NCBI RefSeq assembly: GCF_051020515.1
Contig: NZ_CP194857.1
Location: 2,976,001-3,040,000 of the forward strand
Direction of reading: 5' to 3'
From: CALKWS01 sp051020515
GTDB lineage: Bacteria > Actinomycetota > Actinomycetes > Actinomycetales > Beutenbergiaceae
Length of the DNA stretch: 64,000 bases
Of this stretch, positions 27,154 through 37,410 are shown in pieces; the stretch's first letter is position 1; each line of letters opens with the position of its first letter. A program made the position numbers and the translations under genes. Under the pieces are notes generated by a model. It searched no databases and was not told the DNA's origin. It was given only the letters and a program-made list of their open reading frames with translations.

Positions 27154-28778
27154 TCACGGACCCGACTGCGCTCGACGCAGCGGTACCGTCCAACTCAGGC
27201 ACAGCCCGCCGTCGCCGCTGTTGTCCCAGGTGAAGGTCCCACCGTGCTGGCGGGCGGCTGCCCGAGGTTCGCCAAGCCCGAGGAGCGCACCGAGGTGGCC
27301 CTCAGCCCCACGCCGTCATCCTGGATCTGCACCTGCAGCTCCTCCGTGCTCAACCGCAGCCGCACGTGCAGCGAGGACGCGCGCGCGTGCCGGGCCGCAT
27401 TGGCCAGCCCCTCCCGGACCACCGCGACCACATCATCGGCCAGATCGTCCTCGATGCGCGCATCCACCTCATCCGAGGCCAGCGGCGCATCCTTCGGCTC
27501 GCGCTCCAGGATCAGGGAGGGGGCGAAGCCCAGCCCGGTACGGGCCAGGGAGACCTCCCGCTCCAACCGGTCCACCAGCCCGGCCCGCTCGTCCGGTGAG
27601 CGCAACGCGTGCACGATCGAGCGGATCTGGCGCACCGATTCATCCACCCCCGTCAGCGCCTCATCGAGGACTTCGAGCAGCCGCGGCTCATCCGCGGGGA
27701 TCTGCTCCCGCGCCTGGGTCAACTGCAGCCCGGATGCGAACAACTGCTGGATGGCCAGATCGTGCAGATCACGGGAGATCCGGGCGCGCTCGTCCAGCAC
27801 CGAGGCACGGTCCTGGGCGTCGCGCGCCTCGGCCAGTTCCAACGTCAGGGCAGCCTGCCGGGCGAAGGACTCGGCGATGGCCAGATCGGTGTCGGTGAAC
27901 TCCGGCGCGCTCTTGCGGCGCAGCAGCACGATCACGCCCATCACCGCCTGGCCACCGGTCAGCGGGGCGTACAGCGAGGGCCCGTACCGGCTGAACTGCG
28001 CCAGGCGCACCACCTCGGCCCGGGCGAAGGAGTCCACGATCATCCCGCTGCCGCTCTCGATCACCTGGACCGCGCGACCGTTCGCGGGCATGGTCGCCCC
28101 GAGCAGGTCACCGTGGAGGTCGCCGTCGACGATCTCGATAACCCAGTCCTTGGACAGACCCGGTAGCACCAGCACGGCGGTATCAGCCCTGGCGATCGTG
28201 CGGGCCCGCTGCGCGATCATCTCCAGGGCCTCCTCCACATCGATGCCCTGCAGCATCGCGGTGGTGATCTCCTGCCCGGCCGCCACCCACCGCTCCCGGG
28301 TCCGGATGTCGGAGTAGAGCCGGGCGTTCTGCACCGCGATCGCCGCGCCGGCGGCCAGCACCTTGACCTGATCGGCGTCCCCCTGGCTGAAACCGCCGGG
28401 CTTCTCCGACAGGTAGATGCGCCCGTACACCTGGCCACCGATCAGCAGGGGCAGGCCCAGAAAGGAGCGCATCGGCGGATGGTCCGCCGGGAACCCCCCG
28501 AATGCCTCATGGGTGGTGAGGTCGTCCAGGATCAGCGCACCCTCGGCGGGGATGGCACCGAGGACGCCGTGGCCCCGGGGTGGGTCGTGGGTGTCGGTGA
28601 AGGACCGAGGCATGCCGGTGTAGATGAACGTCTCGTTCACGCCGGCCGAGTCCAGTACACCGATGGCGGCGTAGCGGGCTCCGGTGATCTGTGCGGCGGT
28701 GTCGACCAGTTCCTGCAGCACCTGATCGAGTTCGAGGTGGGAGGTCAGCGACAGGACTGCCCGCAGGATCGGTTCCAT
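27154..28778 (-). CDS. GAF-domain sensor histidine kinase, DevS/DosS type (frameshifted)
   Basis: About 541 residues. Two GAF domains (about 10-155 and 175-325), then a HisKA_3 dimerisation helix with the phospho-acceptor in ARISRDLHDLAIQQLFASG, and a HATPase_c domain with VVREGLANAARHA (N box) and DDGVGL (G1). The frame breaks near 27255-27265; adding one base in the CTC-GGG stretch gives SGLANLRAAARQHGGTF, the usual G2 segment, and a stop at 27154. No membrane helix, so it is a cytoplasmic sensor. It probably pairs with the NarL-type regulator at 24.3 kb. Confidence 0.88.
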
Positions 28779-29226
28779 GGCTCACAACGTACGCGGCGCC
28801 GGCATGTGGCGTCCTCGGGAAACGCCGGCTACCGGCCGCGACCGGCGCGGCGCGAAGCCGGTGCCGTACGTGTGATGGTTCGGACGCAGCGCCCGGTATG
28901 GCCCACCATCGAGAGGTTGTGTGCGATACTCGCCGTGGTACTGCGGGTGGAACCCATACCAGCCGCAGGACCCGACGACATCGGCATAGGTAGTTGGGGT
29001 TCGAGTCTTCATGCGCCGCCAGACCGGCCAGGCGCAGGGACCCGGACCGACCACCCGGCACCGGCCCACATGGCACGGAAGATGGCGCCGCGAGAGTTCC
29101 CCGCGAGAGATCGCGAAACTTCTCGAACCGACAGACTTTTTCCTACCCGGTACCGGCTCCGGCCGGTACCACCGAGCAGCCCGGAACGCCAGATATGGGT
29201 GGCGGCGCCGGGCCGGAGCGTACCTC
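28779..29226. other. Intergenic region between the histidine kinase and rne
   Basis: 448 bp between divergent genes, with no credible coding frame. It should hold the kinase promoter and the long rne leader. The rne-proximal part contains a perfect GGTACCGG/CCGGTACC hairpin (29149-29170), with the T-rich stretch CTTTTTCC just before it. Confidence 0.5.
29149..29170 (+). promoter_or_regulatory. Hairpin in the rne leader
   Basis: GGTACCGG (29149-29156) pairs with CCGGTACC (29163-29170) around a six-base loop, 57 bp before the rne GTG. RNase E is known in several bacteria to control its own mRNA through leader structures; that this hairpin does so is inference. Confidence 0.4.
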
Positions 29227-32200
29227 GTGAGCGATCAGCCCACCAGTAACGAGACCACCAACGAAGAAGAATCCACGCCCGCCGCATCGGGCCGGCGCAG
29301 GCCGCGGCGGGCAACCAGGCCGGTGATGACACCAGCGGAGCGCGAAGCGGCCGAGCGGGAGCAGGCAGCCGGTGCTGCCGGCGCCGCGGAGGACGGCGCA
29401 ACACCCGAGGCCGACAAGGCCGCCGCGGTCGAGGTGACCGCGCCGGACGCTGCCGACGCCGGGGATCCCGGGGGCGAGAGCGCCGAGGATACCGACGGCG
29501 AGGAGGCCGGCGAGGAGGCCCCTGCGGCCGAGACGACCGACGGCGAGAATGCGGCCGAGACGACCGACGGGGAGAACGAGGCGAACACCGACCGCGGGGA
29601 CGGCGCGTTCGATGTCTTTGCTGCGCTGGGTGTGGACCCGGACGCGGCTCCGGCCGAGACCACGACCAGCGCGGCCACGGTCGATGTGACCCTGCCTGAG
29701 CGGGATGACCGGCCCAGCCGCTCGCGCAGGAGCCGCCGCAAGTCCGGCGCCGGGCGACCAGCGACCCGGGGCCGGAGCAAACGGCCCAGGCCAAGCAGGC
29801 GAACCGCCCGGAGCAGGCAGACCAGCCCGAGCGATCGGACCAACCCGAGCAACCGGATGGTGCCGACCAGACCGGCTCGGAGGCGGAGGGCGCCGGGTCG
29901 AGTGACGACGAGAACTCGCCCCGTCTGCCGGCGACCGCCTTGCTGTTCCAGCCGCCTGATCCCTCCCGTGCACGCCGCAGCCGTCGAGCCGCCGCACCTG
30001 CCGGACCGCCGCTGATCAGCGATGAGTCGGACTCGGCACCGGCCGATGGCAGCGAGGGCGATGACCAGGACGACCAGGATGGCGAGAATGCCCAGCGGGG
30101 CTCCCGGGGTGGGGGACGCGGACGCGGCCGTCGTGGCGGTGGCCGCAGCGACACCGGCAGCACTGAGTCCGGTGGTGGCACCAAGGGGGCCGGGCAGGAC
30201 GGGCCGGCCGCTGGCACCGCTGAGGACTCCGGCAGCCAGGACGGCTCGGATGAGGACCAGGACGGGTCCGGGGACGACTCGGACCAGCAGGGTGGAGGCT
30301 CCAAGCGCCGGCGCCGGCGTCGCGGTGGCCGTGGCCGCCGGCGGGGCCAGTCCGGTGGTTCGGACAGCCAGTCCGGTGACTCCGAAGACGATGAGACGGC
30401 CGATTCCGCCGCTTCCGACGGCGGCCCGAAGGATTCGGGCCGCCGATCGAAGGGTCAGGGCAAGTCGGACGCCGCGTCCGCGAAGTCGGACAGCGGGTCC
30501 GACCAGGCCGGTGACGACACCGACGGGAACGCCGATAAGGGGAATGGCAACGGCGGCAACGGCGGCGGAGGTGGAGGCGAGCAGTCCGGTTCGTCGTCCT
30601 CGCGCCGGCGTCGCCGGCGCAGCCGCGGCTCACGCGGATCGGGTTCGGATGACTCCGGCCGCGATGAGGTGACCGCGCTGAAGGGCTCCACCCGGTTGGA
30701 GGCCAAGCGACAGCGTCGACGTGACGGCAGGGATTCCCAGCGCCGCCGGTCGATCATCACCGAGGCCGAGTTCCTGGCCCGCCGGGAGTCGGTCAAGCGG
30801 GACATGGTGGTGCGCGAACGTGATGGGCGCACTCAGGTCGCGGTGCTCGAGGACGAGGTGCTCGTGGAGCACTACGTCGCTCGCAAGACGCAGGTGTCCC
30901 TGGTCGGCAACGTCTATCTGGGCCGCGTGCAGAACGTGCTGCCCTCGATGGAGGCCGCCTTCATCGACATCGGCAAGGGCCGTAACGCCGTGCTCTATGC
31001 CGGTGAGGTGAACTGGGACGCCGCAGGTCTGGAAGGGCAGCCCCGCCGGATCGAACAGGCGCTCTCCTCCGGTGACAGCGTGCTGGTGCAGGTCACTAAG
31101 GACCCCGTCGGTCACAAGGGCGCCCGGCTGACCTCCCAGATCACCCTGGCCGGCCGGTACCTGGTGCTCGTGCCCTCCGGTGCGATGACCGGGATCTCCC
31201 GGAAACTTCCCGACACCGAGCGGAACCGGTTGAAGAAGCTGCTCAAGGAGATCGTCCCGGACGATCAGGGCGTGATCGTGCGCACCGCGGCCGAGGGGGC
31301 CAGCGAGGAAGAGTTGCGCCGGGACGTGGAACGGCTGGGCAAGCAGTGGGCCGACATCGAGAAGAAGGTCGCCCGTAAGTCGCTCACCGCCCCGACCTTG
31401 CTCAAGGGTGAACCCGAGTTGTCGCTGCGGGTGGTGCGCGATGTCTTCAACGAGGACTTCAACTCCCTGACCATTTCTGGTGATGAGGCCTGGAAGACGA
31501 TCTCGGAGTATGTCCAGGCGGTGGCTCCGGACCTGAGCAAGCGGGTCTACCACTGGACCGACAACAAGGACTTGTTCGCCGAGTTACGGATCGATGAGCA
31601 GATCGCCAAGGCCCTGGATCGCAAGGTCTGGTTGCCTTCGGGCGGTTCCCTCGTGATCGATGACACCGAGGCGATGACCGTGGTGGACGTCAACACCGGC
31701 AAGTTCACCGGTACTGGCGGGACCCTGGAGGAAACGGTCACCCGCAACAACCTCGAGGCCGCCGAGGAGATCGTGCGCCAACTGCGGCTGCGCGATATCG
31801 GCGGGATCATCGTGATCGACTTCATCGACATGGTGCTCGAGGCCAACCGGGACCTGGTGCTGCGCCGGCTGGTGGAGTGCCTGGGTCGGGATCGCACCCG
31901 ACACCAGGTGGCCGAGGTGACCTCGCTCGGCCTGGTGCAGATGACCCGCAAACGGATCGGCCAGGGGCTGCTGGAGGCGTTCAGCGACAGTTGTGAGCAC
32001 TGCAACGGTCGCGGGTACCAGATACACGCTGACCCCGTGGACCCCGACGAGCGTTCCCGGCGGGGCGGAAAGGGCAAGAGCGGCCGCGGGGATTCCGCTC
32101 CGGACGAGCAGCAGCGGGCTCAGGTGCGCGCTGCGCTGGCCAATATCGCCGCTGCAGCAGCGACCGCTCACGCCGAGCAGGACGCCAAGGAGGCCGAGAC

Positions 32201-32630
32201 CGGGAGAACCGATGAGGCCGGCGCGTCCGCGGAGTCCGTCGACGACAAGTCCGACGAGTCCGCTGAGGACGATGACCACAAGTCCGACCAGTCCGCGAAG
32301 TCCGACGATGACGGGTCCGAGAAGGCTGAGACGTCCGACATAGCGGATGAGTCGGGTGGGTCTGACGAGGCGGGCCACGCGGGTGAACCGGGTCAACCGG
32401 ACGAGGCTGACCAGCCCACTGAGGTTGACCAGCCCGACGAGGCTGACCAGCCCACTGAGGTTGGCCAGCCCGCAGCGACCGCCGAGTCCGTCGCGGCCGA
32501 GCCCGGCGGTTCCGCTGACGAGGCGGACAAGGGTGAGCAGGCCGCCGGCGGTAGTGAGTCGGACGGAGCGCAGGTACCGGAGGTACCGGCCGCAGAGCCT
32601 GAGGCTGCTCACCCGACGCCGAGCACCTGA
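29227..32630 (+). CDS. rne: Ribonuclease E/G (frameshifted in the N-terminal arm)
   Basis: About 1,134 residues. Endonuclease for mRNA decay and rRNA/tRNA processing. The catalytic core is flanked by disordered arms, as in actinobacterial RNase E. The N-terminal arm (about 1-500) is acidic then Arg/Gly-rich (RRRRRRGGRGRRRG-like blocks). S1 domain: NVYLGRVQNVLPSMEAAFIDIG. Catalytic DNase-I-like site: MTVVDVNTGKF and GGIIVIDFIDM. Zn-link: CEHCNGRG. The C-terminal arm has a Pro/Thr/Glu/Asp repeat. The arm frame breaks near 29730-29760; downstream the merged reading continues ATSDPGPEQTAQAKQ. GTG start with GGAG eight bases upstream. Confidence 0.93.
32400..32471 (+). repeat. 36-bp tandem repeat in the rne C-terminal arm
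   Basis: Two adjoining near-identical 36-bp units encode DEADQPTEVDQP and DEADQPTEVGQP, preceded by a related EPGQP segment. It is an in-frame repeat, so only the length of the disordered arm would change if copies were gained or lost. Confidence 0.75.
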
Positions 32631-32720
32631 ACCAGCCTGGCTGTGTGAACCCGGGCAGTCCCGGCCGATGACGACCATCGCCCGGGACTGACCCACGCCA
32701 TCGGGTCCGGACTGGCTGGG

Positions 32721-34811
32721 TTACCGGCCTCTCGAGCCGTTCGTCGTCTTCATGCGCCCCGGCGCGCTCCCACGGGATCGACCCTGTAACCAGGTGCGCG
32801 CCACGCGACGGACCACCACCGGGCCACCGGCCAGTAGCGCCACGGTCAGCAGGAACACCTGGTGCGTGGAACCGGAAGCGGCGATGGTGACCAGGAAGAC
32901 CCCCAGCGCCCACCACATCGGCCACAGCATCGCCCGGGTGTAGGGGCCCCTGGACCGGCGCACGGAGTCGGCACCCCTACCGCTGAACGTGGGTTCGCCC
33001 AGCCGGCGCGGTGGTGTGTGCGCATCGGCCAGGTCCAGCCCGGCGCGCCGTGCGAACGCTGCCAGGCCTTCCACGTCCCCGCCGGGGGCCCACTCGGGTG
33101 CGGGGAGCACCAGGCGCCACCGCTCCAAGCGATCGGCGAAGGCGAAAGCCCATGTGTGACCTTCGTGTGTGAGGCGCACCAACGTGACCACGCCGAGGTC
33201 CTGATCGGAACCGGCGGCGAGCCACGCCTCATGCCCACCGGCTCCGCGCACTCCGATGTTCGCGCCGTCGAAGCGCAACTCTGCCCGCTGGGCGAACTGC
33301 CTGGTCGCCTCGGGGGAGCCACCCGGCCTGTACACCGCGACCATCCGTCGCCAGTCGCGGTCCAACAGCCACTGGCCGGCCCACCACGCCCACGGTTCGA
33401 TCACCGCCAGCATGGCGACCAGCATGCTGATGGTCACCACCCAACCGGCCGAGTCGGACAACGCCAAGCCCAGGCCGGCGATCACGATCGCCGGTGCGGC
33501 CAGATACTGCAGCCACGGCTGCAACGGCGAGGCGGGCCCGACCTCGAGCCGGTTCCGCGTGCGGCGCCGGGCGGCCTGCTTCCGGCTCGCAGCCTGCCCC
33601 AGGTAGGGCTGCAGGTGCGGGGCAGGACGCAGCAGGTGCACCCCTGGGTGCGGGTCTGGCCCGGTGGGGCCGGACCCAGGGGCGTCGGCAGCGTTGGCAG
33701 CAGCCCGTGAGCGGCGCGAGCGTGCGGCGATACTGGGGTGGAGCGGGGGATGGGTTACGCCCCGACGCATCGGTGCCCTGAGCACCGCAGCACCGGCCAC
33801 GAACCCGCCGGCCTCCAGTGCCCAGACCACCTGGGAGTGCACCGACAACTCAACCGGGGCCAGGGACGTCCATTCGGGTTGGCCGACCACCACGCCGGGC
33901 TGGGCCAGCCAATCCGCCACAGCCACCGCACCCAGGGAGTAGCCGTCCGCGCTACAGAAGTGGATCATCCCCAGGTCCTCGAACCGGTCGACCGGCAGAT
34001 ACCTCTGGGCCGGATCGGCCAGGAACTCGGCGGTGCCCGGCGTCGGTGGCGCCACGTGCATGAGGAAGGCGATCGGTTCGGACCCGCCGATCACCTCGTG
34101 ACCGGCGTCAGTGGTCAGTTCCACCCGGTTCTGCAGGAACATCAACCGGGCGTAGCGGGCCCAGCGGGTCTGCGGGATCGCCCGCGGCGAGGAGCGCAAC
34201 TCGATCCGGCCCGCAGCCGAGGGCAGCGGTGGCATCCCCGGACGCTCGAAGTCCCACACGGCCGCGGTGAACATCGCGGCAAGATGGAAGGCGGCGTCGG
34301 CGCCGTACACGACGCGGCCGGCCAGGTACAGCGCGTGCAGGGTGCCCATCGCTCCGACCTTGGTGCCGGTCAGCGCCCCAGCGGTGACCGCCAGGTGATC
34401 GCGCACCGTCACCAGGGTGGCGGCGAAACCGAACACCGGCTCGTCCTGGTGATGGTGCGGCGCCGGCTCGGATGCTACCGGCGCTCCGCCCCGCACCCGT
34501 TCCTCACCCCAGGGGGGCGGCGGGTGGCGGCGCACGGTACGCAACTGGTCCCCGTCGATGCGCCAGTTCCGGGCGTGGATCTCGAACTGCTCGAGCTGCC
34601 GCCTCAGATTGGTGAACTCCTCGCGGAGTCTGCCCTGCTCGGCCGGGAGGAACTCGATCAGTTCGGACAGGGCCTGCCAGGCCCGTGCCACCCGCTCCCG
34701 GGCGTGCACGAAGGGGTCACCGGGAAGTGCCAACAGCAGTTGCGTCGTCGTGCGCGGGTAGTGAGCCGGCAGCACCGGAGGGCGCAGCGGATCCATCGTT
34801 GAGTCAGGCAT
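32721..34811 (-). CDS. Large membrane protein of unknown function
   Basis: 696 residues; family not recognised. The N-terminal half (about 1-330) is soluble and mixed alpha/beta, with a helical stretch near residues 45-75 and His-rich APHHHQDE near 115. Two or three membrane helices lie near residues 430-480 (AAPAIVIAGLGLAL, VVTISMLVAMLAVI) and two more near 630-680, ending in a basic Arg-rich tail. It is opposite in strand to rne and rplU, so it interrupts the common rne-rplU order. Codon use looks like that of its neighbours. No catalytic motif is seen. Confidence 0.65.
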   Translation of the reverse strand: MPDSTMDPLRPPVLPAHYPRTTTQLLLALPGDPFVHARERVARAWQALSELIEFLPAEQGRLREEFTNLRRQLEQFEIHARNWRIDGDQLRTVRRHPPPPWGEERVRGGAPVASEPAPHHHQDEPVFGFAATLVTVRDHLAVTAGALTGTKVGAMGTLHALYLAGRVVYGADAAFHLAAMFTAAVWDFERPGMPPLPSAAGRIELRSSPRAIPQTRWARYARLMFLQNRVELTTDAGHEVIGGSEPIAFLMHVAPPTPGTAEFLADPAQRYLPVDRFEDLGMIHFCSADGYSLGAVAVADWLAQPGVVVGQPEWTSLAPVELSVHSQVVWALEAGGFVAGAAVLRAPMRRGVTHPPLHPSIAARSRRSRAAANAADAPGSGPTGPDPHPGVHLLRPAPHLQPYLGQAASRKQAARRRTRNRLEVGPASPLQPWLQYLAAPAIVIAGLGLALSDSAGWVVTISMLVAMLAVIEPWAWWAGQWLLDRDWRRMVAVYRPGGSPEATRQFAQRAELRFDGANIGVRGAGGHEAWLAAGSDQDLGVVTLVRLTHEGHTWAFAFADRLERWRLVLPAPEWAPGGDVEGLAAFARRAGLDLADAHTPPRRLGEPTFSGRGADSVRRSRGPYTRAMLWPMWWALGVFLVTIAASGSTHQVFLLTVALLAGGPVVVRRVARTWLQGRSRGSAPGRMKTTNGSRGR

Positions 34812-35132
34812 CGCCCGCCAAGATTAGCGCCCGGCAGTGCCGAACCGGCCCCACAGCAAAGGGCAGACCAGCCCATTGCGTGGCGCTGCCCCGTGTGCTG
34901 GTGCCCGGTGGGCCCGGAGCGGTGAACCTCACAGTCAGAGGCCCACATCACAGGGCGTGGGGTTTGCTCGCACTGCCCCGTTCGCGTAACCTTGGGCGTC
35001 GGTGCCTCGTGCGCCGCAACCCTTCGCATGCGCTGTGATCCTCGTGTGCCCGCCCGCTTCGTGCCGGGGCCGGCTGCAGATATCCAGCCTCGAAGGACCT
35101 CAGATGTTGTCCGCGAGAAGGAATGAGCAAAC
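34812..35132. other. Intergenic region upstream of rplU
   Basis: 321 bp without a credible gene. It contains a likely rplU promoter (listed) followed by a leader of about 130 bases, in which I see no named ribosomal-protein leader structure. Confidence 0.5.
34964..34992 (+). promoter_or_regulatory. Sigma-70-type promoter of rplU-rpmA
   Basis: TTGCTC (34964-34969), a 17-bp spacer and TAACCT (34987-34992), about 140 bp before rplU. The spacing is ideal and both boxes are close to the actinobacterial vegetative consensus. Sequence match only. Confidence 0.5.
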
Positions 35133-35441
35133 GTGGTGTACGCGATCGTCAAGGCCGGTGGCCGGCAGGAGAAGGTGTCCGTGGGTGACATCGTGGTCGT
35201 GGACCGGCTCTCCGGTGGCGCGGGCGACTCCGTGGAACTCACCCCCGTGCTGGTGGTGGACGGCGAGAAGGTGACCACCGACGCCGACGCACTGGCCAAG
35301 GTGACAGTCTCCGCCGAGATCGTCCGGGACGAGAAGGGCCCGAAGATCACGATCGGTAAGTACAAGAACAAGACCCGTTATCGCCGTCGGGCCGGTCATC
35401 GCCAGAAGTTGACCCGCCTGAAGGTCACCGGCATCGCCTAA
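35133..35441 (+). CDS. rplU: 50S ribosomal protein L21
   Basis: 102 residues. Large-subunit protein binding 23S rRNA. V(M)VYAIVKAGGRQEKV at the N-terminus and KNKTRYRRRAGHRQKLTRLKVTGI at the C-terminus are characteristic. The first of two adjacent GTG codons (35133) is taken, since L21 usually starts MVYAIV. Followed after 23 bp by rpmA, and then obg. Confidence 0.97.
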   Translation: MVYAIVKAGGRQEKVSVGDIVVVDRLSGGAGDSVELTPVLVVDGEKVTTDADALAKVTVSAEIVRDEKGPKITIGKYKNKTRYRRRAGHRQKLTRLKVTGIA

Positions 35442-35464
35442 CACTCCCAGGAAGCAGGTACGTC

Positions 35465-35722
35465 ATGGCAACGAAGAAGGGCGCGAGCTCTACCCGGAAC
35501 GGCCGCGACTCCAACGCACAGCGGCTGGGAGTCAAGCGGTTCGGTGGGCAGGACGTCAAGGCCGGTGAGATCCTGGTGCGGCAGCGCGGCACCAAGTTCC
35601 ACCCCGGCATCAACGTGGCTCGCGGTAGGGACGACACCCTCTACGCGCTGTCCGCAGGACAGGTTCAGTTCGGAAGCCGGCGGGGCCGCAAGGTCGTCGA
35701 CGTCACGCTTGTGGACGCCTGA
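35465..35722 (+). CDS. rpmA: 50S ribosomal protein L27
   Basis: 85 residues. L27 reaches the peptidyl-transferase centre. MATKKGASSTRNGRDSNAQRLGVKRFGGQ and IIVRQRGTKFHPG-like GEILVRQRGTKFHPG are diagnostic. No N-terminal cleavable extension is present, unlike in Firmicutes. AGGAAG lies upstream of the ATG. Confidence 0.97.
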   Translation: MATKKGASSTRNGRDSNAQRLGVKRFGGQDVKAGEILVRQRGTKFHPGINVARGRDDTLYALSAGQVQFGSRRGRKVVDVTLVDA

Positions 35723-35828
35723 GATTCGACATCGGCGGGGGCGCACCGGCTAGCGTCGGGGCGCCCCCGCTTTCGTATTCCCAGCCGGTTCCGGCGCCCG
35801 ATCCACAACCACCGCCAGGAGGGTCGTG

Positions 35829-37316
35829 ATGGCCAGTTTCGTCGACCACGTGATGCTGCACGTTCGCGGCGGTGACGGCGGCAACGGCTGCGTGTCGGTG
35901 CACCGGGAGAAGTTCAAGCCTCTGGGGGGCCCAGATGGCGCCAACGGCGGACCTGGCGGTGACGTGATCCTGCGGGTGGACAGCCAGGTCACCACGCTGC
36001 TGGACTACCACCACTCTCCGCACCGCCGCGCCGGCAACGGCACCCAGGGGATGGGGGACAACCGCACCGGCAAGAAGGGTGAGCACCTGGTCCTCGCTGT
36101 CCCCGACGGCACCGTGGTCAAGACCGCCAAGGGCGAGATCCTGGCCGACCTGGTCGGCCACGGCACCGAGTACGTCGCCGCGGCCGGGGGTAACGGCGGG
36201 CTCGGCAATGCCGCCCTGGCCTCGCGCAAACGCAAGGCTCCCGGATTCGCCCTGCTCGGGGAACCCGGGCAGGAGCGGGACCTGGTACTGGAACTCAAGA
36301 CCGTGGCCGATGTGGCTCTGGTCGGCTTCCCCTCGGCGGGCAAGTCCTCCCTGATCGCGGCGATGAGCGCGGCGCGGCCCAAGATCGCCGACTACCCGTT
36401 CACCACTCTGGTACCGAACCTGGGAGTGGTCCAGGCCGGACAGGCCCGGTTCACGATGGCCGACGTGCCCGGGTTGATCCCCGGCGCCTCCCAGGGCAGG
36501 GGCTTGGGCCTGGAGTTCCTGCGACACATCGAGCGGTGTGCCGTGATCGTCCATGTGCTGGACTGCGCCACCCTGGAGCCGAACCGGGACCCGATCAGCG
36601 ATCTGGACGCGATCGAGGCGGAACTGGATGCCTACAGTGCCGACGTCGGAATCGAAGGTGGCCGGGTGCCGCTGGCGCAGCGCCCCCGGTTGGTGGTGCT
36701 GAACAAGGTGGACGTGCCCGAGGCCCAGGACCTGGCCGATCTGGTGCGGCCCGACCTGGAGGCCCGTGGCCTGGAGGTGTTCGAGGTCTCCGCGGTAGCG
36801 CGCAAGGGCCTTCGGCCGCTGTCCTTCAGACTGGCCGAGATCGTGCAACAGGCCCGCGATGCCGCCCCACCGCCGGAGCCAACCCCGACGGTGCTGCGCC
36901 CCCGCGCGGTGGACGAAACCGGGTTCGCTGTCACCCGGCGCAGGAGTGACCACGAGTACTTTCTGATCACCGGAACCAAACCAGAGCGTTGGGTGCGCCA
37001 GACCGACTTCGCCAACGATGAGGCCGTGGGTTACCTCGCCGACCGGCTGGCCCGCCTGGGAGTGGAGGAGGCGCTGTTCGAAGCGGGCGCCACCCCGGGT
37101 GCGGAGGTCGTGATCGGTGACGGCCCCGAGGGCGTGGTCTTCGACTGGGAGCCGACCATGATGACCGGCCCCGAACTCCTGGGCGCTCGCGGCTCCGACG
37201 TGCGTCTGGAGGAGCGGCAGCGGCCTACTCGGGCGGAGAAACGCGAGGAGTTCCACAACCGGATGGACGCCAAGGCTGCCGCTCGCGAGGAGTTGTGGAT
37301 CGACCGGGAGCAGTGA
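35829..37316 (+). CDS. obg: GTPase ObgE/CgtA
   Basis: 495 residues. Ribosome-associated GTPase involved in 50S assembly and stress response. Glycine-rich Obg domain at the N-terminus (VRGGDGGNGCVSVHRE, GPDGANGGPGGDV). G domain: GFPSAGKSS (G1), DVPGLIPGAS (G3), NKVD (G4). C-terminal OCT domain, about 330-410, followed by an Arg/Glu tail of about 60 residues. ATG at 35829 is preferred over the GTG three bases before it; GGAGG lies upstream. Confidence 0.97.
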   Translation: MASFVDHVMLHVRGGDGGNGCVSVHREKFKPLGGPDGANGGPGGDVILRVDSQVTTLLDYHHSPHRRAGNGTQGMGDNRTGKKGEHLVLAVPDGTVVKTAKGEILADLVGHGTEYVAAAGGNGGLGNAALASRKRKAPGFALLGEPGQERDLVLELKTVADVALVGFPSAGKSSLIAAMSAARPKIADYPFTTLVPNLGVVQAGQARFTMADVPGLIPGASQGRGLGLEFLRHIERCAVIVHVLDCATLEPNRDPISDLDAIEAELDAYSADVGIEGGRVPLAQRPRLVVLNKVDVPEAQDLADLVRPDLEARGLEVFEVSAVARKGLRPLSFRLAEIVQQARDAAPPPEPTPTVLRPRAVDETGFAVTRRRSDHEYFLITGTKPERWVRQTDFANDEAVGYLADRLARLGVEEALFEAGATPGAEVVIGDGPEGVVFDWEPTMMTGPELLGARGSDVRLEERQRPTRAEKREEFHNRMDAKAAAREELWIDREQ

Positions 37317-37410
37317 GGTCACCTCATCGGCGCGCACCGAACGGGGCCCGGGGCGCCCAGTACATGGACGGTCCCGTCCGAATCGTGATCGGGTGCGCCA
37401 CAATGGTGCC

